Origin: an uncultured Acinetobacter sp.
GTDB lineage: Bacteria; Pseudomonadota; Gammaproteobacteria; Pseudomonadales; Moraxellaceae
Direction of reading: 5' to 3'
NCBI RefSeq assembly: GCF_947626835.1
Contig: NZ_CANQTS010000010.1
Coordinates: 1-64,000, forward strand
Length of the DNA: 64,000 bases
Program-made: the position numbers and the translations under genes
Shown here: positions 47,201-56,003 of the stretch, in pieces
Position numbering within the stretch: the first letter of the stretch is position 1
Layout of the letters: every line of letters begins with the position of its first letter
Notes under the pieces: model-generated
Seen by the model: the letters and a program-made list of their open reading frames with translations, nothing else
Databases searched by the model: none
What the model was told of the DNA's origin: nothing

Positions 47201-47852
47201 GCTGACCCCAACCCGCCGTGGTGTAACCACTGTATTTGCAGGTTTGGTGCTTGATGTGGCCAATTTCCCTAATCGCATGGTGATTACCCTAGACGATGGC
47301 ACATCGCGGATTGAAGTTTCTTGTAATCACGAACGTTTCCAACGCTTTAAAGACATTGTACAGGTGGATAAAGTGGTGGTCATTGAAGGCGAAATCTACG
47401 AACGTGAAGGCTTTGATCGTCCGATGGGGCGCTTAACCAAAGCCTTTGCCTTAAATGAGATTCGTCAAAAACGTGCCAATTGCATTAAAATTCAATTGTT
47501 ACCTGAGCATTTAAGCCACACTTTGCCACAAGATTTAAGCCAAATCTTATTGCCATTTTGCAACGTCGATCTATGTCAACATATTCCGTTGCAGTTGCAA
47601 CTTGATTATAGCTATGCGCGTGCCGATCTCAATTTAGGCGTCAATTGGAAAGTGGCTCCGATGGATGAGTTGCTGGCTCGACTGCGCGATTATTTTGGTA
47701 AAGAGCGAATTTATATCGAATACCAAGTCAAATCCAAAGCAGCAAAAGCCGCACCTAAACCGTATAAACAAGCCGTGGCAGCGCCACCTGAGCACAACAT
47801 TGATGATGCTTTAGATGCTTATCACACCGACATGCAACAACAATATTCTTAA
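44289..47852 (+). CDS. dnaE: DNA polymerase III alpha subunit
   Basis: Replicative polymerase of 1187 residues, slightly longer than E. coli (1160). The N-terminal PHP domain (H-L-G-I-H-T-E-F-S) is followed by the palm with catalytic Asp396 and Asp398 in P-D-F-D-V-D and Asp556 in K-F-D-F-L-G-L. Helix-hairpin-helix and OB domains follow, and the tail has a Q-rich end. An AAGG site precedes the ATG. No intein is present. trmJ begins 18 bases after the stop. Confidence 0.97.
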   Translation: MHFVHLGIHTEFSITESIVRVPELVKAAASDEMPALALTDLSNLHAAVKFYKKCLDKGIKPILGSEIRLNDAEHRVTLLSMTNTGWRNLTEVVSRGYIEGQQLDIPCVKKEWVLEQHQDMIVMLGLNSDVGKMLVSSNPQKAEPLLQEWIAKFGDRVYLALTRTNRPYEDDFISEAVKLARKYNIGVVAHNDVHFIHATDYEAHEARVCIADGYVLGDSRRPKRYSPDQYFKTAQEMSELFADIPSALENTYHIARRCNVALRLGFNDLPDYPIPEGYTIDTFFAHLSKEGLEERLNFLYPPETRGEDWPEIRKPYDERIEFEINIINAMGFPGYFLIVMDFIQWSKNNGVPVGPGRGSGAGSLVAYSLKITDLDPLRYDLLFERFLNPERVSMPDFDVDFCIAGRDRVIDYVARTYGRDAVSQIATFGTMAAKGAIRDVARVLGKSYGLADRISKMIPTKPLGLSLRESLDAEPQLKDIVTNPNNPDHDDAAEIWEMALKLEGITRNTGKHAGGVVIAPTKLTDYSAVMCDADGSNRVAQFDKDDVESAGLVKFDFLGLRNLTVIEDAVQHINQSANLDTPLDISLIPLDDKAAYAVFAEANTTAVFQFESVGMKKMLKEARPSKFEEIIAFVSLYRPGPMDLIPDFIHRMHGGEFEYLHPLLESVLEPTYGIMVYQEQVMQAAQFCAGYSLGGADLLRRAMGKKKPEEMVKQRQIFIEGAAQKDIDTDTANHIFDYMEKFAGYGFNKSHAAAYALVAYQTAWLKAHYPAEFMSAVMTSEMQNTDNVVFLIDDCRINGLDVLPPSVNMSLYNFHAVDTKTIVYGLGAIKGVGEAAMQSVIESRQSQGPYQDLFDFCHRIDLKKINKRTLEALIRAGALDCLGIERADLMAQLPEAVQAAEQARSNRETGIMDLFGEVAEVQRKPTKPVKAWSDEVRLKGEKDTLGLYLTGHPIDVYRSELKAFIPHKLNELTPTRRGVTTVFAGLVLDVANFPNRMVITLDDGTSRIEVSCNHERFQRFKDIVQVDKVVVIEGEIYEREGFDRPMGRLTKAFALNEIRQKRANCIKIQLLPEHLSHTLPQDLSQILLPFCNVDLCQHIPLQLQLDYSYARADLNLGVNWKVAPMDELLARLRDYFGKERIYIEYQVKSKAAKAAPKPYKQAVAAPPEHNIDDALDAYHTDMQQQYS

Positions 47853-47870
47853 ACAGACTTTGGATCACCG

Positions 47871-48719
47871 ATGAACCCGACTGATAATGCTGCCCTTTCA
47901 GCAACCCTCTCCCATGTGCGTATTGTCATGGTCAACACCACGTTACCTGCCAATATTGGCAGTGCCTTACGTGCCATGAAAACCATGGGTTTAAGCAAAT
48001 TGGTCTTGGTTGCGCCTAAGACCTATCCACACCCTGATATTGATGCCTTGGCTGCGGGTGCAACTGACCTCATCGAACAGATTGAAATTGTAGAGACCTT
48101 AGAACAAGCTATTCAAGATTGTCATTTGGTTTTTGGTACCAGTGCCCGTAGCCGTACTATTCCATGGCCCTTACTTGATGCCCGTCCTGCAGCGCAAAAA
48201 TCTATGCAAGCGGTAACGCAGCAAAACCAAGAGGTGGCGATTGTTTTTGGTCGTGAAGATCGTGGCTTAACCAACGAAGAATTGGCACTTGCCAATTATC
48301 ATGTCACCATTCCGGTCAACACCGACTATGGCGTGCTCAACGTTGCACAAGCCATTCAAGTGATTTGTTATGAAATGCGTATGGCTGCCATGGAACTGGC
48401 TGAAGTTCAGCCTGATCAAAGTGCGACCATGCAAGTGATTGATGGGCAAAGTATGCATTGGGATGAACCTTTGGTTACCCATCAAGACATGGACAAATTC
48501 TACCCACATTTAGAAACAATGTTGGCAGAGATTGAATTTATGGACCCAAATAATAAACGATTATTGCCTTTACGCTTGCGTCGCCTTTTTGGACGTATAC
48601 AATTAGATAAAATGGAATATCACTTATTACGCGGTATTTTTAGCCGTGTACAGGCCATGCGTCATGGCACATGGACCCCATCTGGCAAATCGACTACAGA
48701 TCATGAGGATCAATCCTAA
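47871..48719 (+). CDS. trmJ: tRNA (cytidine/uridine-2'-O-)-methyltransferase TrmJ
   Basis: SPOUT-class methyltransferase that 2'-O-methylates residue 32 of several tRNAs. The 282-residue protein has the N-terminal SPOUT domain with [13 protein letters not shown], and the knot motifs [12 protein letters not shown] and [15 protein letters not shown]. The last base of its stop is the first base of the cysE ATG (TAATG), so the two are coupled. Confidence 0.93.
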   Translation: MNPTDNAALSATLSHVRIVMVNTTLPANIGSALRAMKTMGLSKLVLVAPKTYPHPDIDALAAGATDLIEQIEIVETLEQAIQDCHLVFGTSARSRTIPWPLLDARPAAQKSMQAVTQQNQEVAIVFGREDRGLTNEELALANYHVTIPVNTDYGVLNVAQAIQVICYEMRMAAMELAEVQPDQSATMQVIDGQSMHWDEPLVTHQDMDKFYPHLETMLAEIEFMDPNNKRLLPLRLRRLFGRIQLDKMEYHLLRGIFSRVQAMRHGTWTPSGKSTTDHEDQS

Positions 48720-49525
48720 TGCTTAAACAGCTCAAAGAAGACATACAAGCTGTATTCGCGCGAGATCCTGCCGCTCGAAATACTTTAGAAGTTTTAACCA
48801 CATATCCTGGTATTCATGCCTTAATGATGCATCGCGTCGCGCATGAATTATGGAAAAAAGAATGTAAAGGACCAGCCCGCGTCCTTTCCTCTTTTAGCCG
48901 TTTTGCCACCGGTATCGAGATCCATCCGGGGGCTAAAATTGGTCGTCGCTTTTTTATTGATCATGGTATGGGTGTCGTGATTGGTGAAACCGCTGAAATT
49001 GGCGATGACGTAACGTTATATCATGGCGTGACCTTAGGTGGCACCACATGGAATAAAGGCAAACGTCACCCCACGTTAGAAGATGGTGTGGTGGTAGGTG
49101 CTGGTGCAAAAATTTTAGGCCCGTTTACGGTGGGCAAAAATGCCAAGGTCGGCTCGAATGCAGTGGTAACCAAAGCGGTACCACCTGAAACCACAGCGGT
49201 GGGCAACCCTGCACGTTTTATCAGTAAGGATAAACCCCAAACTGATGAAGAAAGCCGTCGTCGTGACTATGCACAAAGTATTGGTTTTCAACCTTATGCA
49301 GCCACGCAAGATCAAAGTGATCCAATGCTTGAAGGTATGCGTGTCTTGCTTGACCGTATTCAACACAATGAAAAACGTATGAATTTATTATGTCAGCGTT
49401 TGTCTTTGTTAGACCCCACCTTTAATAAATCATCTGCCCACGCACAACCATTTAGCGAAGCAGAACTTAAGATTATTGATGAAGTACGCCGTGAATGTGA
49501 AGCACAAAGTACCGAGCTCAAATAA
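48719..49525 (+). CDS. cysE: Serine O-acetyltransferase
   Basis: Makes O-acetylserine for cysteine synthesis. The 268-residue protein has the N-terminal helical domain and a left-handed beta-helix of hexapeptide repeats (about 60-170: [33 protein letters not shown]). A roughly 90-residue C-terminal extension follows the catalytic core. The trmJ-cysE pairing recalls the neighbourhood in other bacteria where CysE lies near iscR/isc genes, which are not here. Confidence 0.93.
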   Translation: MLKQLKEDIQAVFARDPAARNTLEVLTTYPGIHALMMHRVAHELWKKECKGPARVLSSFSRFATGIEIHPGAKIGRRFFIDHGMGVVIGETAEIGDDVTLYHGVTLGGTTWNKGKRHPTLEDGVVVGAGAKILGPFTVGKNAKVGSNAVVTKAVPPETTAVGNPARFISKDKPQTDEESRRRDYAQSIGFQPYAATQDQSDPMLEGMRVLLDRIQHNEKRMNLLCQRLSLLDPTFNKSSAHAQPFSEAELKIIDEVRRECEAQSTELK

Positions 49526-49558
49526 GCTTTTAAGTTTTAATATGTAGCCAAGCTTGCA

Positions 49559-49590
49559 TGTTCGTCAGAGTTTTCTTAGACTGACGAACA
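49559..49590. repeat. Inverted repeat between cysE and the TPR-like lipoprotein gene
   Basis: TGTTCGTCAG (49559-49568) and CTGACGAACA (49581-49590) are perfect complements across 12 bases. No T run follows on either strand, so it is not a standard terminator. Confidence 0.6.
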
Positions 49591-49628
49591 ATACTAAATC
49601 TCTATGTTTACAATAAATTGAACGGATT

Positions 49629-50540
49629 ATGCGAATGAAATTAATGCCCTTGGCTTGCGCTTTACTTGCAGCTTCAGTTTTAAGCGGCTGTGCCACAACT
49701 GCCCCAAAAAATAATACGCCAAATACCAACGCGACTGTGTTTACTGAGCCTGAGGTATCTACACCTTTTTATGCTTTAAATCCAATGGATTATCAAGCGC
49801 CATCTCCATTTGAACTGGCATTGGTTGCTGCACAAAAACAACCGGTCACCAAAATGGTGGTCAGCCGTCAAAATGATCCAGATCGTAAGCTGACCCTTGA
49901 TAGCAATAAACTGATTATTCCAACCATCAACAGCAATCAACGTAGCATGAGCTATGCGGCATTGGCAGGCGAAAATCAAATTGATATCACCGATATTGAT
50001 GACTTTTTAAATATGGTGGAAGGTAAAGCACGTCATTACCCGCCACGTTTTAGCGACCGTAAAGAACGTCGTGGTTTTGAATACAAACTCAAAAATGTCA
50101 GTGCACAACTAGATACTTTAGCTGCAGCACCCAATGCTTCATTTGACGTGTTAATTCGTGCTTTTAAAGCCGCTGTTATGGGTCGTAACCTTGATTTAGG
50201 TTCGGCATATACCACCAAGTCATTAAACTATGCACAGCGTATTTTAAAGATCAATCCAAATGATGCCGAAGTCAATTTCTGGTTTGGTTTTGCACTCTCA
50301 GAAGGTGGGGGTCACCGTGAAGCCATGCCTTATTTGGATAAGGCCATGAAAGCTGGCGTGCAAGAAGCCTATTTATCAGCGGTCAATAACTACATTGCCC
50401 TTGAACAAAAGAAAAATGCTTTACAAACTTTGCGTAACTACAAAGTTAAATACCCACAAGAAGCGGCTGTGGCAGATCGTCTAATTCAAGAAATTGATAA
50501 AAAAGGGCGTTGGAACGTCTGGCAAGTGATGAATAAATAA
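49629..50540 (+). CDS. Lipoprotein with TPR-like helical repeats
   Basis: A 303-residue outer-membrane or periplasmic lipoprotein: signal peptide with L-S-G-C near residue 20. The middle is low-complexity (N-N-T-P-N-T-N-A-T). The C-terminal half has helical repeats resembling tetratricopeptide motifs (A-Q-R-I-L-K-I-N-P-N-D-A-E-V-N-F-W-F-G-F-A-L and a following E-A-M-P-Y-L-D-K-A-M-K-A-G). Starts at 49629 or 49635 are both possible. Function unknown; a terminator follows. Confidence 0.75.
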   Translation: MRMKLMPLACALLAASVLSGCATTAPKNNTPNTNATVFTEPEVSTPFYALNPMDYQAPSPFELALVAAQKQPVTKMVVSRQNDPDRKLTLDSNKLIIPTINSNQRSMSYAALAGENQIDITDIDDFLNMVEGKARHYPPRFSDRKERRGFEYKLKNVSAQLDTLAAAPNASFDVLIRAFKAAVMGRNLDLGSAYTTKSLNYAQRILKINPNDAEVNFWFGFALSEGGGHREAMPYLDKAMKAGVQEAYLSAVNNYIALEQKKNALQTLRNYKVKYPQEAAVADRLIQEIDKKGRWNVWQVMNK

Positions 50541-50553
50541 TTCAAAATTTGTC

Positions 50554-50583
50554 AAAAGACCGCAATATGCGGTCTTTTTTTAT
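50554..50583 (+). terminator. Rho-independent terminator after the TPR-like lipoprotein
   Basis: AAAAGACCGC with GCGGTCTTTT stem, 5-base loop, seven T. Confidence 0.92.
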
Positions 50584-50654
50584 GCAAAAAATTCTATCAG
50601 CGTCTAAAAATCACGTATGATAAAAATACTTCCACACCATCGACTTCTAGCACT

Positions 50655-52643
50655 ATGCACAAGATTTTCCTGCTGTCCTTTACAAGCATGCTACTCCTGT
50701 CTGGTTGTCAGGTGGTCAGTGTCAAAAATCAATCCTTAAATGTCACGATTGCCAATGAACGTGACAGTATTTTAACACGCAATAAATTAAGCGAAGCCAG
50801 TCTTAATTTGCTATCCATGACTGGGCGCGAGGCAAAAATTTGTAGCAGCAACCCTGAACAATGTGTGACGGATTTAAGAGCGATTCCCCAGATTCAAGAT
50901 GAACAACTTTTGTCTACCGCAAGTGAAATTTATTTGGCTAAAGCCATTGAGCTTGAACAATCAGCAGCCTGTAAAACAGCCTTAATTGCGGGTATTCAAT
51001 CACAACAAAAACAACAACAAAAACAAGTGGCGCAACAAGACTGTTTAGACCAACAGTTGCATATGCTAGATAAAAGTATCCGTTATAGCTATGCCTATAT
51101 GTTTCAAAGCAAACGTGCTCCACAAGATCGCCTATTTGATAACCGTCAAGTGCAAATCCGTGATTTTTATAATCAATCTTTAGCAAAAATCGTCAGCGTA
51201 TATACCATGCGTCATCAACACACGCATTTACCTAAAACCATTCAAGTCGGTGAGAGTCGTTACCACCTTAATTTTGATGCTTATCCTGCACTTAAAAATC
51301 GTCCAATTGAACAATTGATCTCGACCTATAATTTAAACTTTTCAGGGTTACGCTCGATTAACCGTCGTGACGGTTTTGGTGCAGAATTTGCCTTGGTGTT
51401 GCCTGAAATACCACGAGCCACGAAAACGACTTATATCGTCGATCCACTCAATTATGCGTATAAAAATGGGCATAACCCCAATTTACATGCACCACGTTAT
51501 TTGGCTGCAACCATTACAGCTCAACCTAAAGGTGCTCAATCGATTGAGCGCATTTTGCATCACGGCGATTTTGAAATCTCCGCTTATGACCCCTATCAAT
51601 ATGAAAGCGTGCAAGTTGCGCAAAAAACCTATCCATTAGCGGCGAATTTCTCAGCTCCCTATGGCTTGTGGTTAGCGCAAAATAATTTGGGCAAAGCGGC
51701 ATATTTAAGCTTAATTGATCGAGATGACCGTCTTACCATGCCGCATTTATATATGCTAGAGCCCTATAACCCCAATAAAAAGGTCATTATTTTGGTGCAT
51801 GGTTTGGCCAGCAGTCCTGAAGCTTGGGTGCGTTTAACCAATGACATCATGGGTGATCCGGTACTGCGCGAACACTATCAAGTCTGGCAGGTATTTTATT
51901 CAACCAATATGCCAATTTTAGAAAGTCGTTTTCAAATTTATGCCCTGTTAACGCAAGCATTTGCAAAAGTCGATGCCAATGCAGCAGCCAAGGACGATGC
52001 GGTTTTGGTTGGGCATAGTATGGGCGGTATTATTTCAAGATTACTGGTGAGCAATTCCGATATCACGCAAGCCACTTTAGCTTTAATGAATAATCGTCAA
52101 TTGAACCGTTATCGTAATCTACCGATTGTGCGACAACGTATGGTCATGAAACCCATTCCCAACATTGATCGTGCCATCTTCTTAGCTGCCCCACATCGCG
52201 GAACAGATTTTGCTGATCGTTGGTTTACCAAAGCTGCACGTAAAGTGATTAAACTACCCGTTGCTTTTTTAACTGCTGTAGGTGATGCCTTAGTGGACGA
52301 GGATCCAAGTTTAAAAGAGCTTTGGCAACAAATTGATCGAAGCTTAATTCAAAATGGACCGAGTGATTTAAGTCATCAATCTAAGTTTATGCAGCTCACC
52401 CAAGATATTATGCCGCGTCAAAACCTACCTTTTCACAGCATTATTGGCAATAATACGGGCTTAGATGATCTAGCACAGATCAATGATGACGTTGTGCCTT
52501 ATCAAAGTGCGCATTTAAAAGCAGCACATTCCGAAAAAATTATTCGTGGCAGTCATTCTATTCAAGAAACGCCTGAGGCTGTACTAGAACTCAGACGAAT
52601 TTTACGCCTACATTTGACCCAATTGGGTATGTATAAGCCTTAA
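50655..52643 (+). CDS. Large lipoprotein with alpha/beta hydrolase (lipase-like) domain
   Basis: A 662-residue predicted lipoprotein with L-L-S-G-C near residue 18. The N-terminal 350 residues are not recognised. The C-terminal hydrolase domain has the strand and oxyanion motif V-I-I-L-V-H-G-L-A-S-S-P-E-A-W (about 377-391) and the nucleophile elbow G-H-S-M-G-G with Ser455. The late A-H-S-E-K-I...G-S-H-S-I-Q region holds the probable catalytic His. It is likely an envelope esterase or phospholipase. A Q/K-rich stretch near residue 115-130 is a variable linker. Confidence 0.8.
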   Translation: MHKIFLLSFTSMLLLSGCQVVSVKNQSLNVTIANERDSILTRNKLSEASLNLLSMTGREAKICSSNPEQCVTDLRAIPQIQDEQLLSTASEIYLAKAIELEQSAACKTALIAGIQSQQKQQQKQVAQQDCLDQQLHMLDKSIRYSYAYMFQSKRAPQDRLFDNRQVQIRDFYNQSLAKIVSVYTMRHQHTHLPKTIQVGESRYHLNFDAYPALKNRPIEQLISTYNLNFSGLRSINRRDGFGAEFALVLPEIPRATKTTYIVDPLNYAYKNGHNPNLHAPRYLAATITAQPKGAQSIERILHHGDFEISAYDPYQYESVQVAQKTYPLAANFSAPYGLWLAQNNLGKAAYLSLIDRDDRLTMPHLYMLEPYNPNKKVIILVHGLASSPEAWVRLTNDIMGDPVLREHYQVWQVFYSTNMPILESRFQIYALLTQAFAKVDANAAAKDDAVLVGHSMGGIISRLLVSNSDITQATLALMNNRQLNRYRNLPIVRQRMVMKPIPNIDRAIFLAAPHRGTDFADRWFTKAARKVIKLPVAFLTAVGDALVDEDPSLKELWQQIDRSLIQNGPSDLSHQSKFMQLTQDIMPRQNLPFHSIIGNNTGLDDLAQINDDVVPYQSAHLKAAHSEKIIRGSHSIQETPEAVLELRRILRLHLTQLGMYKP

Positions 52644-52674
52644 AAAAAAGCCGAAGTTGAACTTCGGCTTTTTC
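52642..52674. terminator. Bidirectional terminator between the lipase-like gene and the TenA-like gene
   Basis: AAGCCGAAGT with ACTTCGGCTT stem and a 3-base loop, an A run on the left and T on the right, ending 2 bases before the stop of the convergent gene. Confidence 0.88.
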
Positions 52675-52676
52675 GC

Positions 52677-53450
52677 TTAAGCAGATTTTGCCACGGGTTG
52701 ATCTTGGTTTAAACTCAATTCATGTACACGCTGGCATTCATCTAAAGCCAATTCATAATAGGCCAAACCTTCCTTAACCGATTCAAAGGCTTGTTGTTGC
52801 ATTTTGACATCGTCATTGGCAAGACGCTTGATGAGTTCCATCGCTTCATACGGATGGATATCATCATAATGCGCATGGGCGCGTAGCCAAGCAATGGTCC
52901 GTTTATTGATGTGAATTTCAGGATGATCAGCATAAGTCTGAATACCTTCATACACATGACTGCTCCAATCCCCTGTTGCCCACTCAATGGCTAAATTGGT
53001 TGCAGCTAAAGCTTGTGCCAAATTGCCACGGGTATTATTACTCCATAAAAAATGGTTTACCCCATTCATGGCTGCATTAGGTTTAACATTGTCTAATTCT
53101 TCTACCGTTAAACCAAAGCCTGCTGCCCAATCGCGATACCAATTAAGGTGACGTTCTTCTACTTTAATATTTTGAATCAGCCAATTACGTGCCTCATTTA
53201 CACCCGGATCGGCAAAATTAGTGGCTTTGGCCAATGCCAATGACATATAAGATGGAAAATGTGCCACCAATGGGTAGAAATTTAAAAGCGCATAGCGAAA
53301 ACTGGTTAAAGTGAGTTGACCCGATGCCATGTTTAAAAAAAATGGATGCTGACTAATACGATCTTTAAATGGAATCAGATCGTCCCAAAATTTTTGCGAC
53401 CATTCATTGTGCGGTGTAATTTCTAAATCATCTTCATATTTTGTGTTCAT
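52677..53450 (-). CDS. TenA/PqqC-like haem-oxygenase-fold protein
   Basis: A 257-residue all-helical protein related to the TenA, PqqC and CADD families of the haem-oxygenase superfamily. Possible metal or cofactor ligands are in E-E-R-H-L-N-W-Y and H-Y-D-D-I-H-P-Y-E-A-M-E-L, the latter typical of the diiron CADD-like group (iron-containing redox enzyme). No thiamin or PQQ genes are nearby, so a thiaminase role is unlikely to be inferred. It stands alone. Confidence 0.7.
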   Translation of the reverse strand: MNTKYEDDLEITPHNEWSQKFWDDLIPFKDRISQHPFFLNMASGQLTLTSFRYALLNFYPLVAHFPSYMSLALAKATNFADPGVNEARNWLIQNIKVEERHLNWYRDWAAGFGLTVEELDNVKPNAAMNGVNHFLWSNNTRGNLAQALAATNLAIEWATGDWSSHVYEGIQTYADHPEIHINKRTIAWLRAHAHYDDIHPYEAMELIKRLANDDVKMQQQAFESVKEGLAYYELALDECQRVHELSLNQDQPVAKSA

Positions 53451-53779
53451 AGCGTCCCCTTTGACCCTGATGTATTCATTATAAAAATTAAAGCTTGCTT
53501 GTTATGTGATTATCCAGTGTGCAAAATATATTAAAGGTCTGTATGCATCAAAAAGATAACTACATCTCACTTTTTTTAAAAAGATAAAATGGTATCAATA
53601 TTTTTATAAGCAATCCAAAGCACTTTAAGCTAAGCCACTATTATTCAACACAAATATCGTTTATAGTGCAATCCAATCTACAACAATTTGTACATTTTGC
53701 AAGCTCTAATGCCGCATCTTTTACTGCTATTTTATATAAAAATAAACATGGATACTTTCTTTTTGTTTGAGTTTGGATT
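53451..53779. other. Intergenic region between the TenA-like gene and the diguanylate cyclase gene
   Basis: About 330 AT-rich bases that carry the promoters of two divergent genes. I see no reading frame with a ribosome site, no RNA gene and no strong hairpin. Confidence 0.5.
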
Positions 53780-54988
53780 ATGAAGTTACCTGGCTCAAGT
53801 AAATTCACCTATCATCAAATTGAGAAGCTGATTTCACATGGCTTAAACTTGGTGCATTTTACTTGGCAAGTTGAAGCCATTTATCGCCGTCGTTATTGTC
53901 AAGAGGCAGCACACGAGTTTCGTTATCGTGCCCCAATTATTTTAGCGTTATATGGTTTTTTGACCCTTGGCATTTATAAAATCAGCCTAGATTATGACGT
54001 GAGTATTACTTGGCTGTATTACTACGCTTGGGTCGGTATTATCATTTTTATCGCTTGGATCATGTCATTTATCCCACGCTTTGATCGTTTTTTTGATCTA
54101 TATGTGGGTATTGGCTCTATGCTTGCGGTGGCTTTAAGTTTTTTAATGGTGACTGTCATCGGCTCAGTCCACAGCAATGCTTTGTTCCATGTTGCCATGA
54201 TGTATGCCGTGGTCATTATCTATGGCTTTGTCGGCTTACGTTTTTATACCGCTTTTATTGCCGGTTGGTCAGGTGGACTATTAGCTATGGTAGTCAGTTT
54301 ATGGCTGAACTACGAAATCGATTGGGTCTTATTTAACCGCACCTATACCTTTAGTAGTTTTTTTGGTATGGCACTTGCCTATGCGATTGACCGTCAGCAT
54401 CGTGAAAATTATTTACAAAACTGCATTATTGAACTCAATCAAAAAAAGCTGTCACAACAAGCACAGTTATTAGAATCTTTATCACGTCAAGATGCACTCA
54501 CCGATTTGGCCAATCGACGCTATTTAGAAGAGATACTCACCAAAGAATGGTTTAGCGCGTTGCGTTATCAACACCCTTTAACCATTATGATGATTGATAT
54601 TGATTATTTTAAACACTATAACGACAGCTTTGGACATGTTGCAGGTGATAGCTGTTTAAAAGCCATTGCCCATGTGTTAAAAAAAATGACTTCTCGTGGC
54701 AATGAATTGGCAGCGCGTTATGGGGGTGAAGAATTTATGTTAATTTTTCCGATGACCAATCGTGAACAAGCAGAAAAAATTGCCAACAATTTAATTCAAC
54801 GTGTCAATGAATTGGCCATTCCCCATCCCAGTAGTTTAGTTTGCGACAGGATTAGTATTAGTGTAGGCGTGATCAGTACAATTCCTCAGCGTCATCATCA
54901 GTTGTCAGATTTAATTATGCAAGCCGATCAAGCGCTATATCAGGCCAAGAAATATGGTCGCAATCAATATGCCTTGATGACTCTATAA
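53780..54988 (+). CDS. Membrane-bound diguanylate cyclase (GGDEF)
   Basis: Makes cyclic di-GMP. The 402-residue protein has six predicted membrane helices in residues about 48-205, a short coiled linker (210-235), and a GGDEF domain. The catalytic G-G-E-E-F is at 315-319, with the Asp of M-I-D-I-D-Y-F-K and the N-D-S-F-G-H segment intact, so the enzyme looks active. The inhibitory I-site is degenerate: R-G-N-E (306-309) instead of R-x-x-D. The last 74 bases overlap the 3' end of the convergent mcrC. Confidence 0.92.
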   Translation: MKLPGSSKFTYHQIEKLISHGLNLVHFTWQVEAIYRRRYCQEAAHEFRYRAPIILALYGFLTLGIYKISLDYDVSITWLYYYAWVGIIIFIAWIMSFIPRFDRFFDLYVGIGSMLAVALSFLMVTVIGSVHSNALFHVAMMYAVVIIYGFVGLRFYTAFIAGWSGGLLAMVVSLWLNYEIDWVLFNRTYTFSSFFGMALAYAIDRQHRENYLQNCIIELNQKKLSQQAQLLESLSRQDALTDLANRRYLEEILTKEWFSALRYQHPLTIMMIDIDYFKHYNDSFGHVAGDSCLKAIAHVLKKMTSRGNELAARYGGEEFMLIFPMTNREQAEKIANNLIQRVNELAIPHPSSLVCDRISISVGVISTIPQRHHQLSDLIMQADQALYQAKKYGRNQYALMTL

Positions 54989-56003
54989 AACTAAGCAACT
55001 GTTGTTCAATACCCTGCTGATCTTGCGTTAAATCAAGCGTGTAGAACCCTATCCAATAGTCATGTAATTGAAGATCTGCGGTCACGGTTTGTCCTATACT
55101 GGGGTAAATTAACATCCCTTGCGTAAAATTAAAGCGACTGGTTGCATGTTCTTGTGAGCGTAGATACGTATATAGCTGATACAGATGCGGACTTTTGAAC
55201 AGCTGTTGCTTGCGATAATAACCTTGTGTCCATATTTGGGTAAATTTAGTATCAATTAAAATACAGCGTCCATCTTGATGGGTTAAAATCACATCAGTTT
55301 TCATCTGCGGCAAAGCCATGTGTTGGGTGGCTGGCGGCCATCTTAATACTGCTCCTTGTAGAACACGCCACCCTTGAGTTAAATACTTTTTATAAAAGCC
55401 ACCTATGGCGCGCTCAAACAGCTGTCTTAACCAGTGCACATCATCTTGCGGCTGTTGCCATACATGTTGACCGTCCTCAGTACTTAGGATTTTAAAATTG
55501 AGCAGCACATCTGCTAAAGCCAATAACTCAGACAAGGCTTGATGATTGACATGTTTTGGCGCTAAAGGTCGCCCAATGACTTGCACGCCCAATTGTGCAA
55601 GTTGGCGTTGGCAACGCTTCAGAGCAAGATGATGCTCAAGCTTGGTTTGTTTAAGTAGCTTATCAATCACAACATACAAGTACTGATGTTCAGGTGAATT
55701 AAAGCTTAATTGTGCAAATTGGCAATGCACTTGACCTTGCTTGAGACTGTGTGTCAAATAACTGCGTTGTATATCCACTTTACCGCGAATATAAGCTAAA
55801 GCTTGCTGCTTGGGTATGTAATGCTGCTGAGGTTGCTTTAAATACTGCTCTAAGCACTGTATTAGCCATGCCACCAAACTGTCATGCATATAAGGGGTAT
55901 CTAGATATTGAATGGCTTGGCGCACCTGAGTTAATTTTAAATCTGAGGCATACAGCATTAATAACCATAGATTTTTAATTGGAATACCTGCGTAGGTCTT
56001 CAT
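54915..56003 (-). CDS. mcrC: McrC-like nuclease subunit of a type IV McrBC restriction system
   Basis: Partner of McrB that cuts modified DNA. I start at the ATG at 56003 because it overlaps the mcrB stop (ATGA) and gives the usual M-K-T-Y-A-G-I-P-I-K-N-L-W-L-L-M-L-Y-A-S beginning of the family. The 362-residue protein has a PD-(D/E)xK-type nuclease site: Asp237 in M-K-T-D-V-I-L and D-T-K at 251-253. Residues 190-205 (W-L-R-Q-L-F-E-R-A-I) match the family helix. The 3' end overlaps the GGDEF gene on the other strand by 74 bases. Confidence 0.88.
   Translation of the reverse strand: MKTYAGIPIKNLWLLMLYASDLKLTQVRQAIQYLDTPYMHDSLVAWLIQCLEQYLKQPQQHYIPKQQALAYIRGKVDIQRSYLTHSLKQGQVHCQFAQLSFNSPEHQYLYVVIDKLLKQTKLEHHLALKRCQRQLAQLGVQVIGRPLAPKHVNHQALSELLALADVLLNFKILSTEDGQHVWQQPQDDVHWLRQLFERAIGGFYKKYLTQGWRVLQGAVLRWPPATQHMALPQMKTDVILTHQDGRCILIDTKFTQIWTQGYYRKQQLFKSPHLYQLYTYLRSQEHATSRFNFTQGMLIYPSIGQTVTADLQLHDYWIGFYTLDLTQDQQGIEQQLLSFIESSRHIDCDHISWPDIALDRLA

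Noticed and set aside
52677..53450. TenA as a thiaminase or PqqC as a PQQ synthase
   Set aside because: The fold is shared, but no thiamin or PQQ genes are near and no specific catalytic motif could be confirmed by eye.
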